Shown: positions 1-8,512 of the stretch, one piece after another | How positions within the stretch are numbered: position 1 is the stretch's first letter | Layout of the letters: each line of letters opens with the position of its first letter | Assembly (NCBI GenBank): GCA_024743055.1 | Contig: JANSXH010000009.1 | Coordinates: 124,001 to 188,000 of the forward strand | Length of the DNA: 64,000 bases | DNA from: Pseudomonadota bacterium | GTDB taxonomy: Bacteria; Pseudomonadota; Alphaproteobacteria; Sneathiellales; Sneathiellaceae | Direction of reading: 5' to 3' | The notes under the pieces: generated by a model | The model's input: only the letters and a program-made list of their open reading frames with translations | Told to the model about the DNA's origin: nothing | The model's database searches: none | Position numbers and translations under genes: made by a program

Positions 1-73
1 AACAAACCCTATAATTCAGAACTCGCCGATTATTATAGGCCTAATCAGCTATTGTTAAAGTGTTCAATCGATA

Positions 74-424
74 TTAACGCCAAGCATTCTTAATGTGATG
101 CGGCAATCTAAAAATAGATGTCACCAACAACGCATCGAAGCGAATATTAAAAGACTCGAATTTTGACTTTTCCATGACAAATGCCTCCATGGCTCTTTTC
201 ACACGCTGTTTCTGGAATGGACCAATTGAATAGAGAGCATCTATCATCGTTCGCCTGGTTTTTACCTCGATAGCGGCAAGAGTCTTCCCCTTGCTGGCGA
301 TGATATCGATCTCACCGAAGGGCTTGCGATAGTGACGCGCAATGATGTGATAACCCTTTAGACGTAGATAAGCTGCTGCATATTTCTCGGCCAATTGGCC
401 ACGCATATGGGCACGCTGCCTCAT
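74..424 (-). CDS. yraN: YraN/UPF0102 family endonuclease-like protein
   Basis: Small protein of the UPF0102 (YraN) family, which has a restriction-endonuclease-like fold; its cellular role is not firmly established. The core GEIDIIASKGK followed by IEVKTRR gives the D...E-x-K arrangement of that fold. I chose the ATG at 424 (116 aa) because family members usually begin shortly before the RGxxAE segment. The frame stays open upstream to a TTG at 496 (140 aa), which lacks a clear ribosome-binding site. It is divergent from the LppC-like lipoprotein gene. In many alphaproteobacteria rsmI sits between these two genes, but here it does not. The family assignment is firm; the start is uncertain. 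Confidence 0.85.
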   Translation of the reverse strand: MRQRAHMRGQLAEKYAAAYLRLKGYHIIARHYRKPFGEIDIIASKGKTLAAIEVKTRRTMIDALYSIGPFQKQRVKRAMEAFVMEKSKFESFNIRFDALLVTSIFRLPHHIKNAWR

Positions 425-575
425 TTTCTTGAGCTGTTGACTGGATTTTCTTGCCAAATTGTCGCCCCAGTTAAATGTTTCACTTGTCCTAGGCAAACTA
501 TTTGCTTGCCCGCCACAACACGGTTACCTAATCTCTAGTTATAAAATCTTGTGTCGGTCTAAGGGAATAAGAACA

Positions 576-2042
576 TTGTTTTCCATCAGTGAAGCAGTCT
601 TGAAAAAGGACCGACCCAGGCAGCAATTATTCAAAAATAGTTGTGTCGTAATCCTTTTGTCATTGCTGATAACAGGGTGCCAGCCTGCTCCTGTTCGGGA
701 TAGCGCAGAAGAAAAAGAAGAACTAGCGAAGATCGATCCAGACTCGACAGGCGCGAAGGATCTAGAAGATCTGCTACAAAAGACTCCCTCAACAGAAGAT
801 CTCTCGAATACGCCAACGGTCGATCCGCTGATGCGCCTGGTGGAACCCTCAGCGCCTGTTATCGGAGTTAAAGCTCCCTACCCTGCGTATTCCAACCCGA
901 TTAAAATCGCGATTTTGCTTCCTCTAACTGGCCAGCATGAAGCCATCGGAAACGATCTTTTAAAAGCCGCAAATTTGGCCTTGTTCGACCTGGAGAACAG
1001 ACAGCTAGAACTCATGCCTTATGACACCAAGGGGACGGAGAGAGGTGCCGAGAGTGCAGCTGCAGAAGCGCTTGTTGAAGGTGCGGAACTTATTCTAGGT
1101 CCCTTGTTTTCTTCCTCGGTTCCTGCCGTGCGACGTCTTGCAATCCCACGAGATGTCAATGTTGTCACCTTTTCCACAGATACGTCGGTCGCTGGGGATG
1201 GCGTCTATATGATGGGCCTCACGGTAGGACAACAGATCAACAGAATCATGGAGTTTTCCTATCGTCAGGGATTACTTAATTTTGCAGTCCTGGCACCAGA
1301 CACCCCCTATGGCGATGCGGTTATTAACAATGTGTATATGGCCAGTGATGATCTGGGTTTGACTGTCGACAAGGTCATGCGTTACCCCGTATCGATTGAG
1401 GCTGGCTCTCAGGAGTTGCACGAGATCGCAAAAATACTAGGTGACTATGCTGAGCGACAAAAGCAGCTTGAGGAAGAGATCAAGCTATATGAAAAGGAAA
1501 CCGATGACGCGTCAAAAGCCTATGTAAAGCGGCTTGAAAAAATGGATACTTTCGGTGAGGTGTCTTTTGATGCCCTGATTATTCCTGAGGGTGGGGGTCG
1601 TTTGAAGGAACTGGCACCACTACTTTCCTATTATGATATTGATCCGGAAGTTGTTCAATTCATTGGAACAGGTCTCTGGGCAGATCGCTCCTTGTCAACG
1701 GAACCGGCTCTGGTCGGTGGTTGGTTCTCCGCCCCTTCGCCTGAGAATTCAAGTGCTTTTCAGCAACGCTTTTCTCAGGTTTATGGCTATGCCCCGCCGC
1801 GTATCGCAAGCTTGGCCTATGATGCTATGGCACTCGCAGGTCTGTTAGCTCAGGATCCGCCAGAGACCCGGTTTGACAGGATCGCTCTTGAGAATATTAA
1901 CGGCTTTACGGGTTATGACGGGATCTTCCGATTCCCGGAAGATGGTGTGGCCGAGCGGGGCCTGGCGATTCTCGAGGTTGGTCAATCTGATCTGTTGATG
2001 CTGGAGCCGGCTCCACAAAGTTTTGATCAACTGCTGAACTAG
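576..2042 (+). CDS. Penicillin-binding protein activator, LppC/LpoA-like lipoprotein
   Basis: Periplasmic-binding-fold lipoprotein related to LpoA/LppC, which in enterobacteria activates a penicillin-binding protein. A lipobox LLITGC follows a hydrophobic stretch and a basic N-terminus, so it is probably exported and lipidated. The ligand-binding-like domain starts near IKIAILLPLTG and runs to the end (IASLAYDAMALAGLL, then GYDGIFRF). The longest frame begins at an ATG at 459, but that puts about 60 residues before the hydrophobic core. A TTG at 576 preceded by AAGGGA (488 aa), or a TTG at 600, gives a normal lipoprotein signal. Its stop overlaps the convergent hemW stop. Whether it activates a PBP in this organism is inference from the family. 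Confidence 0.85.
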   Translation: MFSISEAVLKKDRPRQQLFKNSCVVILLSLLITGCQPAPVRDSAEEKEELAKIDPDSTGAKDLEDLLQKTPSTEDLSNTPTVDPLMRLVEPSAPVIGVKAPYPAYSNPIKIAILLPLTGQHEAIGNDLLKAANLALFDLENRQLELMPYDTKGTERGAESAAAEALVEGAELILGPLFSSSVPAVRRLAIPRDVNVVTFSTDTSVAGDGVYMMGLTVGQQINRIMEFSYRQGLLNFAVLAPDTPYGDAVINNVYMASDDLGLTVDKVMRYPVSIEAGSQELHEIAKILGDYAERQKQLEEEIKLYEKETDDASKAYVKRLEKMDTFGEVSFDALIIPEGGGRLKELAPLLSYYDIDPEVVQFIGTGLWADRSLSTEPALVGGWFSAPSPENSSAFQQRFSQVYGYAPPRIASLAYDAMALAGLLAQDPPETRFDRIALENINGFTGYDGIFRFPEDGVAERGLAILEVGQSDLLMLEPAPQSFDQLLN

Positions 2043-3223
2043 TCCCTCAGTAATTCGGGTAACAAGCTGTTGAGGACTAATCGTCCTTGATCCGTTGCCC
2101 TCAGTCGGGATGCGTCCAGTTCCAGCAGCCCTCCCTCGATCAGTCGCAATAGGCGTTCAGGGTCTGTGATCTCGGACAGCGGTCTCCCAACGGCACTTTC
2201 AAAGTTCTTGAGCCAGACCCCTTCGTTCAACCTTAGACCCATTAACACTAGCTCCTCCGCCCTGCCAATGTCGCTTCCAAGAGTCACCTCCTGCTCGGTC
2301 CCATGGTTTTGGTTTTCCACAGCTTGCAACCAGCCTTCCGGCCTTTTTATTTGTTGAAAAGCGGTCCGTCCTTGCGCCAAGTTCAATCTACCATGTGCCC
2401 CCGGACCAATGCCCAAATACTGACCATACCGCCAGTAGGTCAGATTATGTCGGCATTCATATCCGGGTCGAGCATGGTTTGAAATCTCATAAGCTGGACG
2501 GCCAGCCTCTGCACAGATCTCCTGGGTTACGTTAAAAAATTCCTCCGCCACTTGCTCTTCAGGTATTTGGAATTCTCCGCGGCGTACAGCGCCCGCAAAT
2601 CCGGTATTTGGTTCAATCGTCAACTGATACAGAGATAAATGATCACCTGCGAGCTGCAGTGCCCTGTCCAAGTCGCCCTTCCAAGCCTCGATTGACTGAC
2701 CTGGCAGTGCATAAATCAGATCAAAGGAAATATTTCCAAACACCTGCCGTGCTAGTTCAATAGCCCCTAGAGCCTCCTTCGCCGAGTGTTCACGCCCTAG
2801 AAATTTTAGCTGCAAATCATCAAGGGATTGGACTCCGATGGACAGTCTATTGACGCCTGCTAACCGATATCCGGCAAAAGACTCAGATTCCACAGACGTT
2901 GGATTAGCTTCCAAGGATATTTCAATATTCTCAGCAAACGGAAAATGCTGAGCAGCGCCCTCAATAAGAGCCTCTACTGTAGACGGCGCCATCAAAGACG
3001 GTGTACCGCCTCCAAAAAATATGCTGCTCAGAGGGGTTTTGGGGAGCTGATCAGCAAAATACTTAAGCTCTTGCAACAAAGCATGAGCCCATTTGTCCTG
3101 ATCAACAGCCTCCCTTACATGGCTATTGAAATCACAATACGGACATTTCTTCCGGCAGAAGGGCCAGTGGAAATAGAGCCCGAAACCGGGATCTGGAGCG
3201 TCATTGAGAGGTAAAGCAGGCAT
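2039..3223 (-). CDS. hemW: HemW-type radical SAM protein (heme chaperone)
   Basis: Radical SAM protein of the HemW family (formerly annotated as oxygen-independent coproporphyrinogen III oxidase), thought to act in heme delivery or insertion. The CX3CX2C cluster motif is visible as C23, C27 and C30 in [14 protein letters not shown]. It is followed by FFGGGTPS and the IGVQSLDD strand typical of the family. HemW proteins lack the extra N-terminal cysteine of true HemN, consistent with this sequence. The length of 394 aa is normal. It is the last gene of the rph-rdgB-hemW operon, and its start overlaps the end of rdgB by 23 bases, which suggests coupled translation. Confidence 0.92.
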   Translation of the reverse strand: MPALPLNDAPDPGFGLYFHWPFCRKKCPYCDFNSHVREAVDQDKWAHALLQELKYFADQLPKTPLSSIFFGGGTPSLMAPSTVEALIEGAAQHFPFAENIEISLEANPTSVESESFAGYRLAGVNRLSIGVQSLDDLQLKFLGREHSAKEALGAIELARQVFGNISFDLIYALPGQSIEAWKGDLDRALQLAGDHLSLYQLTIEPNTGFAGAVRRGEFQIPEEQVAEEFFNVTQEICAEAGRPAYEISNHARPGYECRHNLTYWRYGQYLGIGPGAHGRLNLAQGRTAFQQIKRPEGWLQAVENQNHGTEQEVTLGSDIGRAEELVLMGLRLNEGVWLKNFESAVGRPLSEITDPERLLRLIEGGLLELDASRLRATDQGRLVLNSLLPELLRD

Positions 3224-3824
3224 CGATTAATTGTTTGAACGCACGAGCCCGATGGCTAATGGAATGCTTCTTCTCCGGATCCATTTCAGCAAATGTAATA
3301 TCCGAACCCTGCGGGACGAAGACCGGATCATAGCCAAAGCCCTTGTCTCCTCTAGGCGGCCAGACCGAATGACCATCGATACGACCCTCAAAACTTTCAG
3401 TATGCCCATCCGGCCAAGCGAGGGTCAGGGCGCAGATGAATGAGGCTTTTCGGTCTTCGGCGGTTTCGGCGCCAGCTTTTTGCAGTGCTTGTTCCACCTT
3501 TTCCATAGCAACGGAGAAATCTTTGTTTGGCCCAGCCCAGCGCGCCGAAAAAATCCCCGGATCGCCATTTAACCGATCAAGGGCATATCCTGAATCATCA
3601 CTAAGACTGACCAGACCCGACGAACGAGCTGCTGCGAGGGCTTTGATTTCAGCATTGGCAATGAAGCTGTCGCCATCTTCAATGGGTTCCGGCAAATCCA
3701 GATCCGCAGCAGAGACGGGTTCTACACCAAATTCCTCCAGCAAGGCCCTTATTTCCCTTACCTTGCCAGGATTATGGCTGGCGACAACCAGTTTTCCGCC
3801 TTCAAATTTGCGATGACCAGTCAA
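3201..3824 (-). CDS. rdgB: XTP/dITP diphosphatase (RdgB/HAM1)
   Basis: Non-canonical purine nucleoside triphosphate pyrophosphatase, which hydrolyses dITP and XTP and so keeps deaminated purines out of DNA and RNA. Family signatures are the N-terminal [13 protein letters not shown], the central [10 protein letters not shown] with metal-binding acidic residues, and [11 protein letters not shown] near residue 160, ending with SHRARAF. The length of 207 aa matches the family. Its ATG overlaps the rph stop codon (ATGA), so it sits in a tightly coupled operon between rph and hemW, a common alphaproteobacterial order. Confidence 0.95.
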   Translation of the reverse strand: MTGHRKFEGGKLVVASHNPGKVREIRALLEEFGVEPVSAADLDLPEPIEDGDSFIANAEIKALAAARSSGLVSLSDDSGYALDRLNGDPGIFSARWAGPNKDFSVAMEKVEQALQKAGAETAEDRKASFICALTLAWPDGHTESFEGRIDGHSVWPPRGDKGFGYDPVFVPQGSDITFAEMDPEKKHSISHRARAFKQLIDACFTSQ

Positions 3825-4537
3825 AGGCCGAGCGCTTGGCGCTGCAGGGCACAGAGCTCCTGAACACCCTTCTTGGCCAGCCCAAAGAGGGATCCGAATT
3901 GATCTTCCGAGAACGGATCCTCTTCCGCCGTGCCTTGAATTTCAATGATTTTTCCATCAGATGTCAGCACAAAATTGGCGTCTGCCTGGGCATTGCTATC
4001 CTCGGGATAGTCCAGATCCAATACCGGTGTTCCATTGTACAAGCCACAGGAGACTGCCGCGACTTGTCCTTTCATGGGCACTTCAAGGATTTTTCCCTGT
4101 TCAACGAGCTTGTCGAAAGCTTGATACAGTGCCACATAGGCGCCGGTTATGGACGCCGTTCTGGTTCCGCCATCCGCCTGGATAACATCGCAATCGACAG
4201 TAATCTGCCGTTCACCAAAGCCTTCAAAATCAACCAGAGCCCTCAAAGAGCGGCCAATTAGCCGTTGAATCTCAACAGTGCGGCCCTGTTGCTTACCCCG
4301 CGCCGCTTCCCGGCCCATGCGGGATCCGGTCGAACGTGGGAGCATGCCATATTCGGCTGTTACCCAGCCTTTGCCTGTGTTCCGAAGAAAGGGTGGCACA
4401 CGGTCTTCGACGCTTGCGGTACACAGAACATGAGTGTCACCACATTTGATGAAACAAGACCCTTCGGCATTCTTGGCATAGCCAGGCTCGAGGATAACGT
4501 CACGCAATTGGTCAGGGGCACGGCCAGAGGGGCGCAT
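3821..4537 (-). CDS. rph: Ribonuclease PH
   Basis: Phosphorolytic 3'-5' exoribonuclease that trims tRNA 3' ends. The protein begins [14 protein letters not shown], the expected N-terminus, and carries [15 protein letters not shown] and the C-terminal [10 protein letters not shown] region. I set the start at the ATG at 4537 (238 aa, the usual length) with AAAGGA upstream at good spacing; the longer open frame to 4615 adds 26 non-conserved residues. It is the first gene of rph-rdgB-hemW and is transcribed away from hrcA. Confidence 0.95.
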   Translation of the reverse strand: MRPSGRAPDQLRDVILEPGYAKNAEGSCFIKCGDTHVLCTASVEDRVPPFLRNTGKGWVTAEYGMLPRSTGSRMGREAARGKQQGRTVEIQRLIGRSLRALVDFEGFGERQITVDCDVIQADGGTRTASITGAYVALYQAFDKLVEQGKILEVPMKGQVAAVSCGLYNGTPVLDLDYPEDSNAQADANFVLTSDGKIIEIQGTAEEDPFSEDQFGSLFGLAKKGVQELCALQRQALGL

Positions 4538-4662
4538 AAAAATTCCTTTACATTGGTTGGCAAATTTGGCCCCTTGTACCTGTTGGACCAGATTGACGCA
4601 AGCATCCCGCGTCACTACATTCCTGAATACCGTATGCTATTGCAGGTTTATGCTGAAAAAGA

Positions 4663-5691
4663 ATGACCATACAAGAACTGAATGAACGAAGCCGGACCGT
4701 CTTCCGGGACATAGTGGAAACCTATGTTCAAACCGGGGAACCGGTCGGATCACGGACGCTTTCTCGTATCAGTCAGCTAGATCTGTCCCCTGCCTCAATC
4801 CGCAATGTCATGGCGGATTTGGTGGATGCGGGACTGTTATATTCACCGCATACTTCCGCTGGGCGCTTGCCAACACAAATGGGCCTGCGCCTCTTTGTCG
4901 ACGGGATTCTCGAGATTGGAAACCTGACGGAAGAAGAACGGTCCGATATCAAGGCCCGTTGCGCCGTTGACGGTCGAAATCTGGAAGAAGCCCTGACCGA
5001 AGCCTCATCCATGCTTTCCGGGCTTTCAAACTGTGCCGGTATGGTCATCGCCCCAAAAAGTGACAGCCCCATCAAACAGATAGAGTTTGTGCGCCTTGGC
5101 ATCGACAAAGCCTTAGTCATCATCGTTACCGCCAATGGCATGGTTGAAAATAGAGCCATAGAACTACCGCAAGGACTAAGCGATGCCTCCTTACAAGAGG
5201 CCACGAACTATCTGAATGCCCGCCTTGCCGGCAAAACCCTGCAGGAGATGAAGAGCGACATTCAGACCGAGCTGGATTCGCATCAAGCTCAGCTCGATCA
5301 ACTGACGCAGGATCTCATCGCCAATGATATTGCCAGCTGGGGCGGAGGGGAAACTCTTATAGTTCGAGGACATGCAAATTTGCTGCAAGATGTCCAAGCC
5401 CTTGAAGATCTTGAAAAAATCAAAGAACTTTTTGACACATTGGAAGCGAAAAAGGAGCGGGTAAAGCTATTGGAATTGGCGGAAGGCGGTAGCGGCGTCA
5501 AAATTTTTATTGGCTCAGAGAACAATCTTTTCTCGCTTTCCGGCACATCAATGATTATTTCTCCGTACCAGAACAGCCAAGATCAGATAGTCGGCGCCGT
5601 TGGAGTGATCGGACCGACACGTCTGAACTACGCCCGCATTATTCCCGTAGTGGATTATACGGCGAAAATCATTGGCAGAATGATAGACTGA
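4663..5691 (+). CDS. hrcA: Heat-inducible transcription repressor HrcA
   Basis: Repressor that binds CIRCE elements, in this class mostly at groESL, and is titrated by GroEL. The N-terminal winged-helix region is recognisable (SRTLSRISQLDLSPASIRNV, then HTSAGRLPTQMGLRLFVD), and the C-terminal part ends with VVDYTAKIIGRMI. The length of 342 aa is normal. It is followed 23 bases later by grpE, the usual hrcA-grpE pair. I found no CIRCE inverted repeat (TTAGCACTC with its partner) upstream of hrcA, grpE or dnaK in this window, so its target probably lies elsewhere. Confidence 0.95.
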   Translation: MTIQELNERSRTVFRDIVETYVQTGEPVGSRTLSRISQLDLSPASIRNVMADLVDAGLLYSPHTSAGRLPTQMGLRLFVDGILEIGNLTEEERSDIKARCAVDGRNLEEALTEASSMLSGLSNCAGMVIAPKSDSPIKQIEFVRLGIDKALVIIVTANGMVENRAIELPQGLSDASLQEATNYLNARLAGKTLQEMKSDIQTELDSHQAQLDQLTQDLIANDIASWGGGETLIVRGHANLLQDVQALEDLEKIKELFDTLEAKKERVKLLELAEGGSGVKIFIGSENNLFSLSGTSMIISPYQNSQDQIVGAVGVIGPTRLNYARIIPVVDYTAKIIGRMID

Positions 5692-5714
5692 GGAAAAAAG
5701 TAGGAAAAGCCAGG

Positions 5715-6353
5715 ATGAACGAAGCAAAACAGACGCCAGAGGAAAACAAGGATCCCGCTGAGCACGCGGCCGATACTCCTGCGTCGGAGACTGGTGAAGA
5801 AGCACCGTCAATTGCCGAGAAGGGCGAAACGGATTTCGGCGCAGAGGTTGACCCACGCCTTGAAGAGCAGCAGGCTGAAATTACCGGCCTAAAAGACAAG
5901 CTCCTTCGGGCGATGGCAGAAGTCGAAAACATGCGGCGGCGAGCTGAAAAAGAAAAGGAAGATGCCCATAACTATGCCATAACAAAATTCGCTCGCGACG
6001 TTCTGGCAGTTTCTGATAATTTGCAACGGGCCATACAGAGTATCCCGGCGGAAGCTCGCGCAAATGAGGACGTCAAAGCGGTAGTGACAGGGGTCGAAAT
6101 GACCGAGGCAGAGCTGCTGAGTACCCTTGAAAAGCACAAAATCACGAAAATCAGCCCTGAGGGCAAAAAATTTGACCCGAATCTTCATCAGGCAATGTTC
6201 GAGATAGAGAATCCAAGTGTTGAGCCGGGAACCGTAATGCAAGTTGTCCAGCACGGATATCTGATCGCTGACAGGCTCTTGCGACCGGCGATGGTCGGGG
6301 TTGCCAAAGGCGGCCAGAAAAAATCTGACGTCAGTGTCGATGAACAGGCCTAA
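5715..6353 (+). CDS. grpE: Nucleotide exchange factor GrpE
   Basis: Exchange factor that releases ADP from DnaK. The N-terminal 55 residues are acidic and low-complexity. A coiled-coil region follows (LKDKLLRAMAEVENMRRRAE), then the beta domain signature near the end (VMQVVQHGYLIADRLLRPAMVGVAKG). The length of 212 aa is typical for alphaproteobacteria. A Shine-Dalgarno-like AGG precedes the ATG. It is probably co-transcribed with hrcA, and a strong hairpin just after its stop is a likely transcription terminator. Confidence 0.96.
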   Translation: MNEAKQTPEENKDPAEHAADTPASETGEEAPSIAEKGETDFGAEVDPRLEEQQAEITGLKDKLLRAMAEVENMRRRAEKEKEDAHNYAITKFARDVLAVSDNLQRAIQSIPAEARANEDVKAVVTGVEMTEAELLSTLEKHKITKISPEGKKFDPNLHQAMFEIENPSVEPGTVMQVVQHGYLIADRLLRPAMVGVAKGGQKKSDVSVDEQA

Positions 6354-6363
6354 ACCGGCGTAA

Positions 6364-7236
6364 CTATAAAAATGGGGAGCTGTGGTCATGGTTTTTGACC
6401 GCGGCTCTTACTTTTGAGGGTGATTGCACTGCATAACAATACACGCATCCATGAGGGCAAGTGTCATAACTGCCAATATCCCGGGAGCTGATGCAGAGGC
6501 ACCCATCCCTGTTTTTCTGCATCCCTGCCAAACGGGTTTCACAGCCGACTTTACTTAGGCGGTCGCCATCAATACAAGCCGCACCCCGGATGTCAGAGGT
6601 TTCAAGATACGGTTGCGTGCAAAGCGTCAGGCGCATGCCCGATTCTTTAGCAGACTTCTGCATCCAGGCTACCATCTCTTTCTTACGTGATATGGACGGA
6701 TCCACAAATCCGACAGGGTGCCGAGCTTCCAGTTGAGCAAGGTTTCGTTTTGTCTTGGCATAAAGTTGGGTAAAGGAGACAGTTACCTCATTTACCGCTC
6801 CCGCCAATTGACGGGCAAGCCGCTGGAAATTTTTTTTGTGATAAGCTTCAGGCGTCAGCTCAGAGAAAAAAATCGGATCATACCGCCAAACAACCGCATG
6901 CGGTCCATATCTATCACTCAGGTCTCTAATCTGTTGAATGGCAAGGGCGTCATCAATGACAGAGCGCTCAATCGGTTTAGGGTAACCAGTAACGGTAAAT
7001 TGAAAATAGAAAGGAAAATGCTTTTCAATTTTTTCCGACAGGACAGGTAGAAACGGCGCGGCGTTCCGGGTCCAGAAAACAAAGGCGTCAACATCGGCGG
7101 AAGAGATGGAAAGACGGCTTAGCTTGTTGTTGTAGGGGTTTCGGACATCCACAAAACCATGATCTAGCCGATTACGAAACCAATCGCCGTAGAACGCTGG
7201 GATGTCGGTTTTGTAGCTGGCTGAAATTACGGTCAT
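6364..7236 (-). CDS. DUF1848 family protein with C-terminal radical-SAM-like cysteine motif
   Basis: Member of the DUF1848 family; function unknown. The N-terminal part has ISASYKTDIPAFY and AFVFWTRNAAPFL, then FYFQFTVTGY and AVVWRYDPIFF, typical of the family. The protein is cysteine-rich at its C-terminus (C232, C246, C248, C260, C264, C267), and CPHGCVYC gives a CX3CX2C pattern like that of radical SAM iron-sulfur proteins, but at the far end of the protein instead of near the N-terminus. It is followed upstream by rarD on the same strand (38-base gap), so the two may be co-transcribed. An iron-sulfur cluster is inference. Confidence 0.85.
   Translation of the reverse strand: MTVISASYKTDIPAFYGDWFRNRLDHGFVDVRNPYNNKLSRLSISSADVDAFVFWTRNAAPFLPVLSEKIEKHFPFYFQFTVTGYPKPIERSVIDDALAIQQIRDLSDRYGPHAVVWRYDPIFFSELTPEAYHKKNFQRLARQLAGAVNEVTVSFTQLYAKTKRNLAQLEARHPVGFVDPSISRKKEMVAWMQKSAKESGMRLTLCTQPYLETSDIRGAACIDGDRLSKVGCETRLAGMQKNRDGCLCISSRDIGSYDTCPHGCVYCYAVQSPSKVRAAVKNHDHSSPFL
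6377..6407. terminator. Hairpin between convergent grpE and the DUF1848 gene
   Basis: A 12-base-pair stem (arms 6377-6388 and 6396-6407, two G-U pairs) with a 7-base loop lies 23 bases after the grpE stop. It is followed by TTACTTTTG on the plus strand; on the minus strand the arm is followed by CCCCATTTTTAT. It could end transcription in both directions. The hairpin lies inside the last codons of the convergent DUF1848 gene. The stem is seen directly; terminator function is inferred. Confidence 0.65.
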
Positions 7237-7274
7237 ATCACACCTCGATACCGCCTATCTCACCTCATTCTGTT

Positions 7275-8234
7275 TTATTGTGCTACCCGTTTTCTGTTCC
7301 GGTATCCATCGACGCTGTAAATGATCAGGCCAAGCCAAATCAGCCCAAAGGCCAATAGACGGGACTGATCGAAGGGCTCATTATAAAGATACACAGCAAT
7401 GACAACATGCATGGTTGGCGCCAGATATTGAAGGACACCGATTGTCGTCAGCTTCAAATAGCGGGCGGCGGTGGCAAACAGCATCAGGGGCATAGCCGTG
7501 ACGATGCCGGTTCCAAACAACAGAAGGATACTCTCTGCCTCATACCGAAAACCAGGTCCAAAGGTAACGCCGGCAATCTCCGGATCTGCCGTAAAGCTGA
7601 GGTAAAGTAAGAATCCTAGAGCCAGAGGTAACATCAAGGTCGTTTCAACTGCCAAGCCCACCGCAGAATCTGTGGGCGTTTTCTTTCGTAAAAGGGCATA
7701 AAACCCGAAGGAAAAGGCAAGAACCAGGGAAACCCAGGGCAAAACACCTGCTTGAATGGTCAGAAGGGTGACAGCAACGATAGCCAACAGCACTGAAACA
7801 GTCTGCCATCTATTCAAGCGCTCCCCTAGAAAAACCATCCCCAGCATAATATTGACCAGTGGATTTATGTAATATCCAAGGCTCGCCTCCAGAATCCGGT
7901 CATTATTAATGGCCCAGATAAATGTCAGCCAGTTTCCACCGATGAAAATTGTCGTCATAAGAAAGACACCCAACCGTTTCCGATCCCGGAAAATGGTCAG
8001 GAACTCATTGAATTTCTTAGTAAAAGCAATAATCAGAAGGACAAATACGATCGTCCAAACAACTCGGTGAGAAATGATTTCAAGCGGCGAAACATGAGAC
8101 ACCCATTTGAAATAAATGGGAGCAACGCCCCACAAAATAAAGGCGGCAAGTGCGCTCGTAAGCCCCCGCACTTCATCAGCTGAAAAAAGAGAAGACGCTG
8201 ACTTACCGGAACCCGATGGGATTGAAGACGCCAA
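7275..8234 (-). CDS. rarD: RarD-type EamA/DMT permease
   Basis: Inner-membrane transporter of the drug/metabolite superfamily, RarD subgroup, with about ten hydrophobic segments (FILWGVAPIYFKW, later GVLQYLAPTMHVVIAVYLYNE). The substrate is not known for most members; the chloramphenicol-sensitive name is historical. The start is a TTG at 8234, supported by a strong AGGGGGG a few bases upstream and by the lack of any ATG before the first membrane segment. The length of 319 aa is slightly longer than average because of a serine-rich N-terminal 20 residues. It is divergent from dnaK. Confidence 0.9.
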   Translation of the reverse strand: MASSIPSGSGKSASSLFSADEVRGLTSALAAFILWGVAPIYFKWVSHVSPLEIISHRVVWTIVFVLLIIAFTKKFNEFLTIFRDRKRLGVFLMTTIFIGGNWLTFIWAINNDRILEASLGYYINPLVNIMLGMVFLGERLNRWQTVSVLLAIVAVTLLTIQAGVLPWVSLVLAFSFGFYALLRKKTPTDSAVGLAVETTLMLPLALGFLLYLSFTADPEIAGVTFGPGFRYEAESILLLFGTGIVTAMPLMLFATAARYLKLTTIGVLQYLAPTMHVVIAVYLYNEPFDQSRLLAFGLIWLGLIIYSVDGYRNRKRVAQ

Positions 8235-8390
8235 AGTCCCCCCTATTTTTGTTTGGCTTCAATCTATTACATCTAGCAAACAGCCCGGGCAGGGTAAAGG
8301 AAACTTCCTGCATATCTGCCATGCAGTGTGGTTTCAAAGGCATATGGGCCTAAAAATTGTCCATATAGTCTGATCATGCCTATTCCAACC

Positions 8391-8421
8391 CTTGCACTCT
8401 ACCTGTTTCGCACATATATAA
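8391..8421 (+). promoter_or_regulatory. Candidate sigma-32 promoter of dnaK
   Basis: About 95 bases before the dnaK start, CTTG (8391-8394) is followed 18 bases later by CATATATAA (8413 onward). This resembles the alphaproteobacterial heat-shock sigma-32 pattern CTTG-N17-CYTATNT with one mismatch and one extra spacer base. The position in the rarD/dnaK divergent region suits a dnaK heat-shock promoter. It was recognised by eye only. Confidence 0.45.
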
Positions 8422-8512
8422 ACGTCGAATAAATTTTCACTGTTTTTAAGCCCGGGGGTCACTGTGGTGCATGAAATGGCCGCTCTGATCTGCCAATGTA
8501 GAAGAGGATACG

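Noticed and set aside
3436-3816. 126-codon open frame opposite rdgB
   Set aside because: Antisense shadow of a well-identified gene.
8391-8400. TTGCACTC resembling half of a CIRCE element upstream of dnaK
   Set aside because: There is no matching GAGTGCTAA at nine bases, so it is not a CIRCE; it reads better as part of a sigma-32-like promoter.
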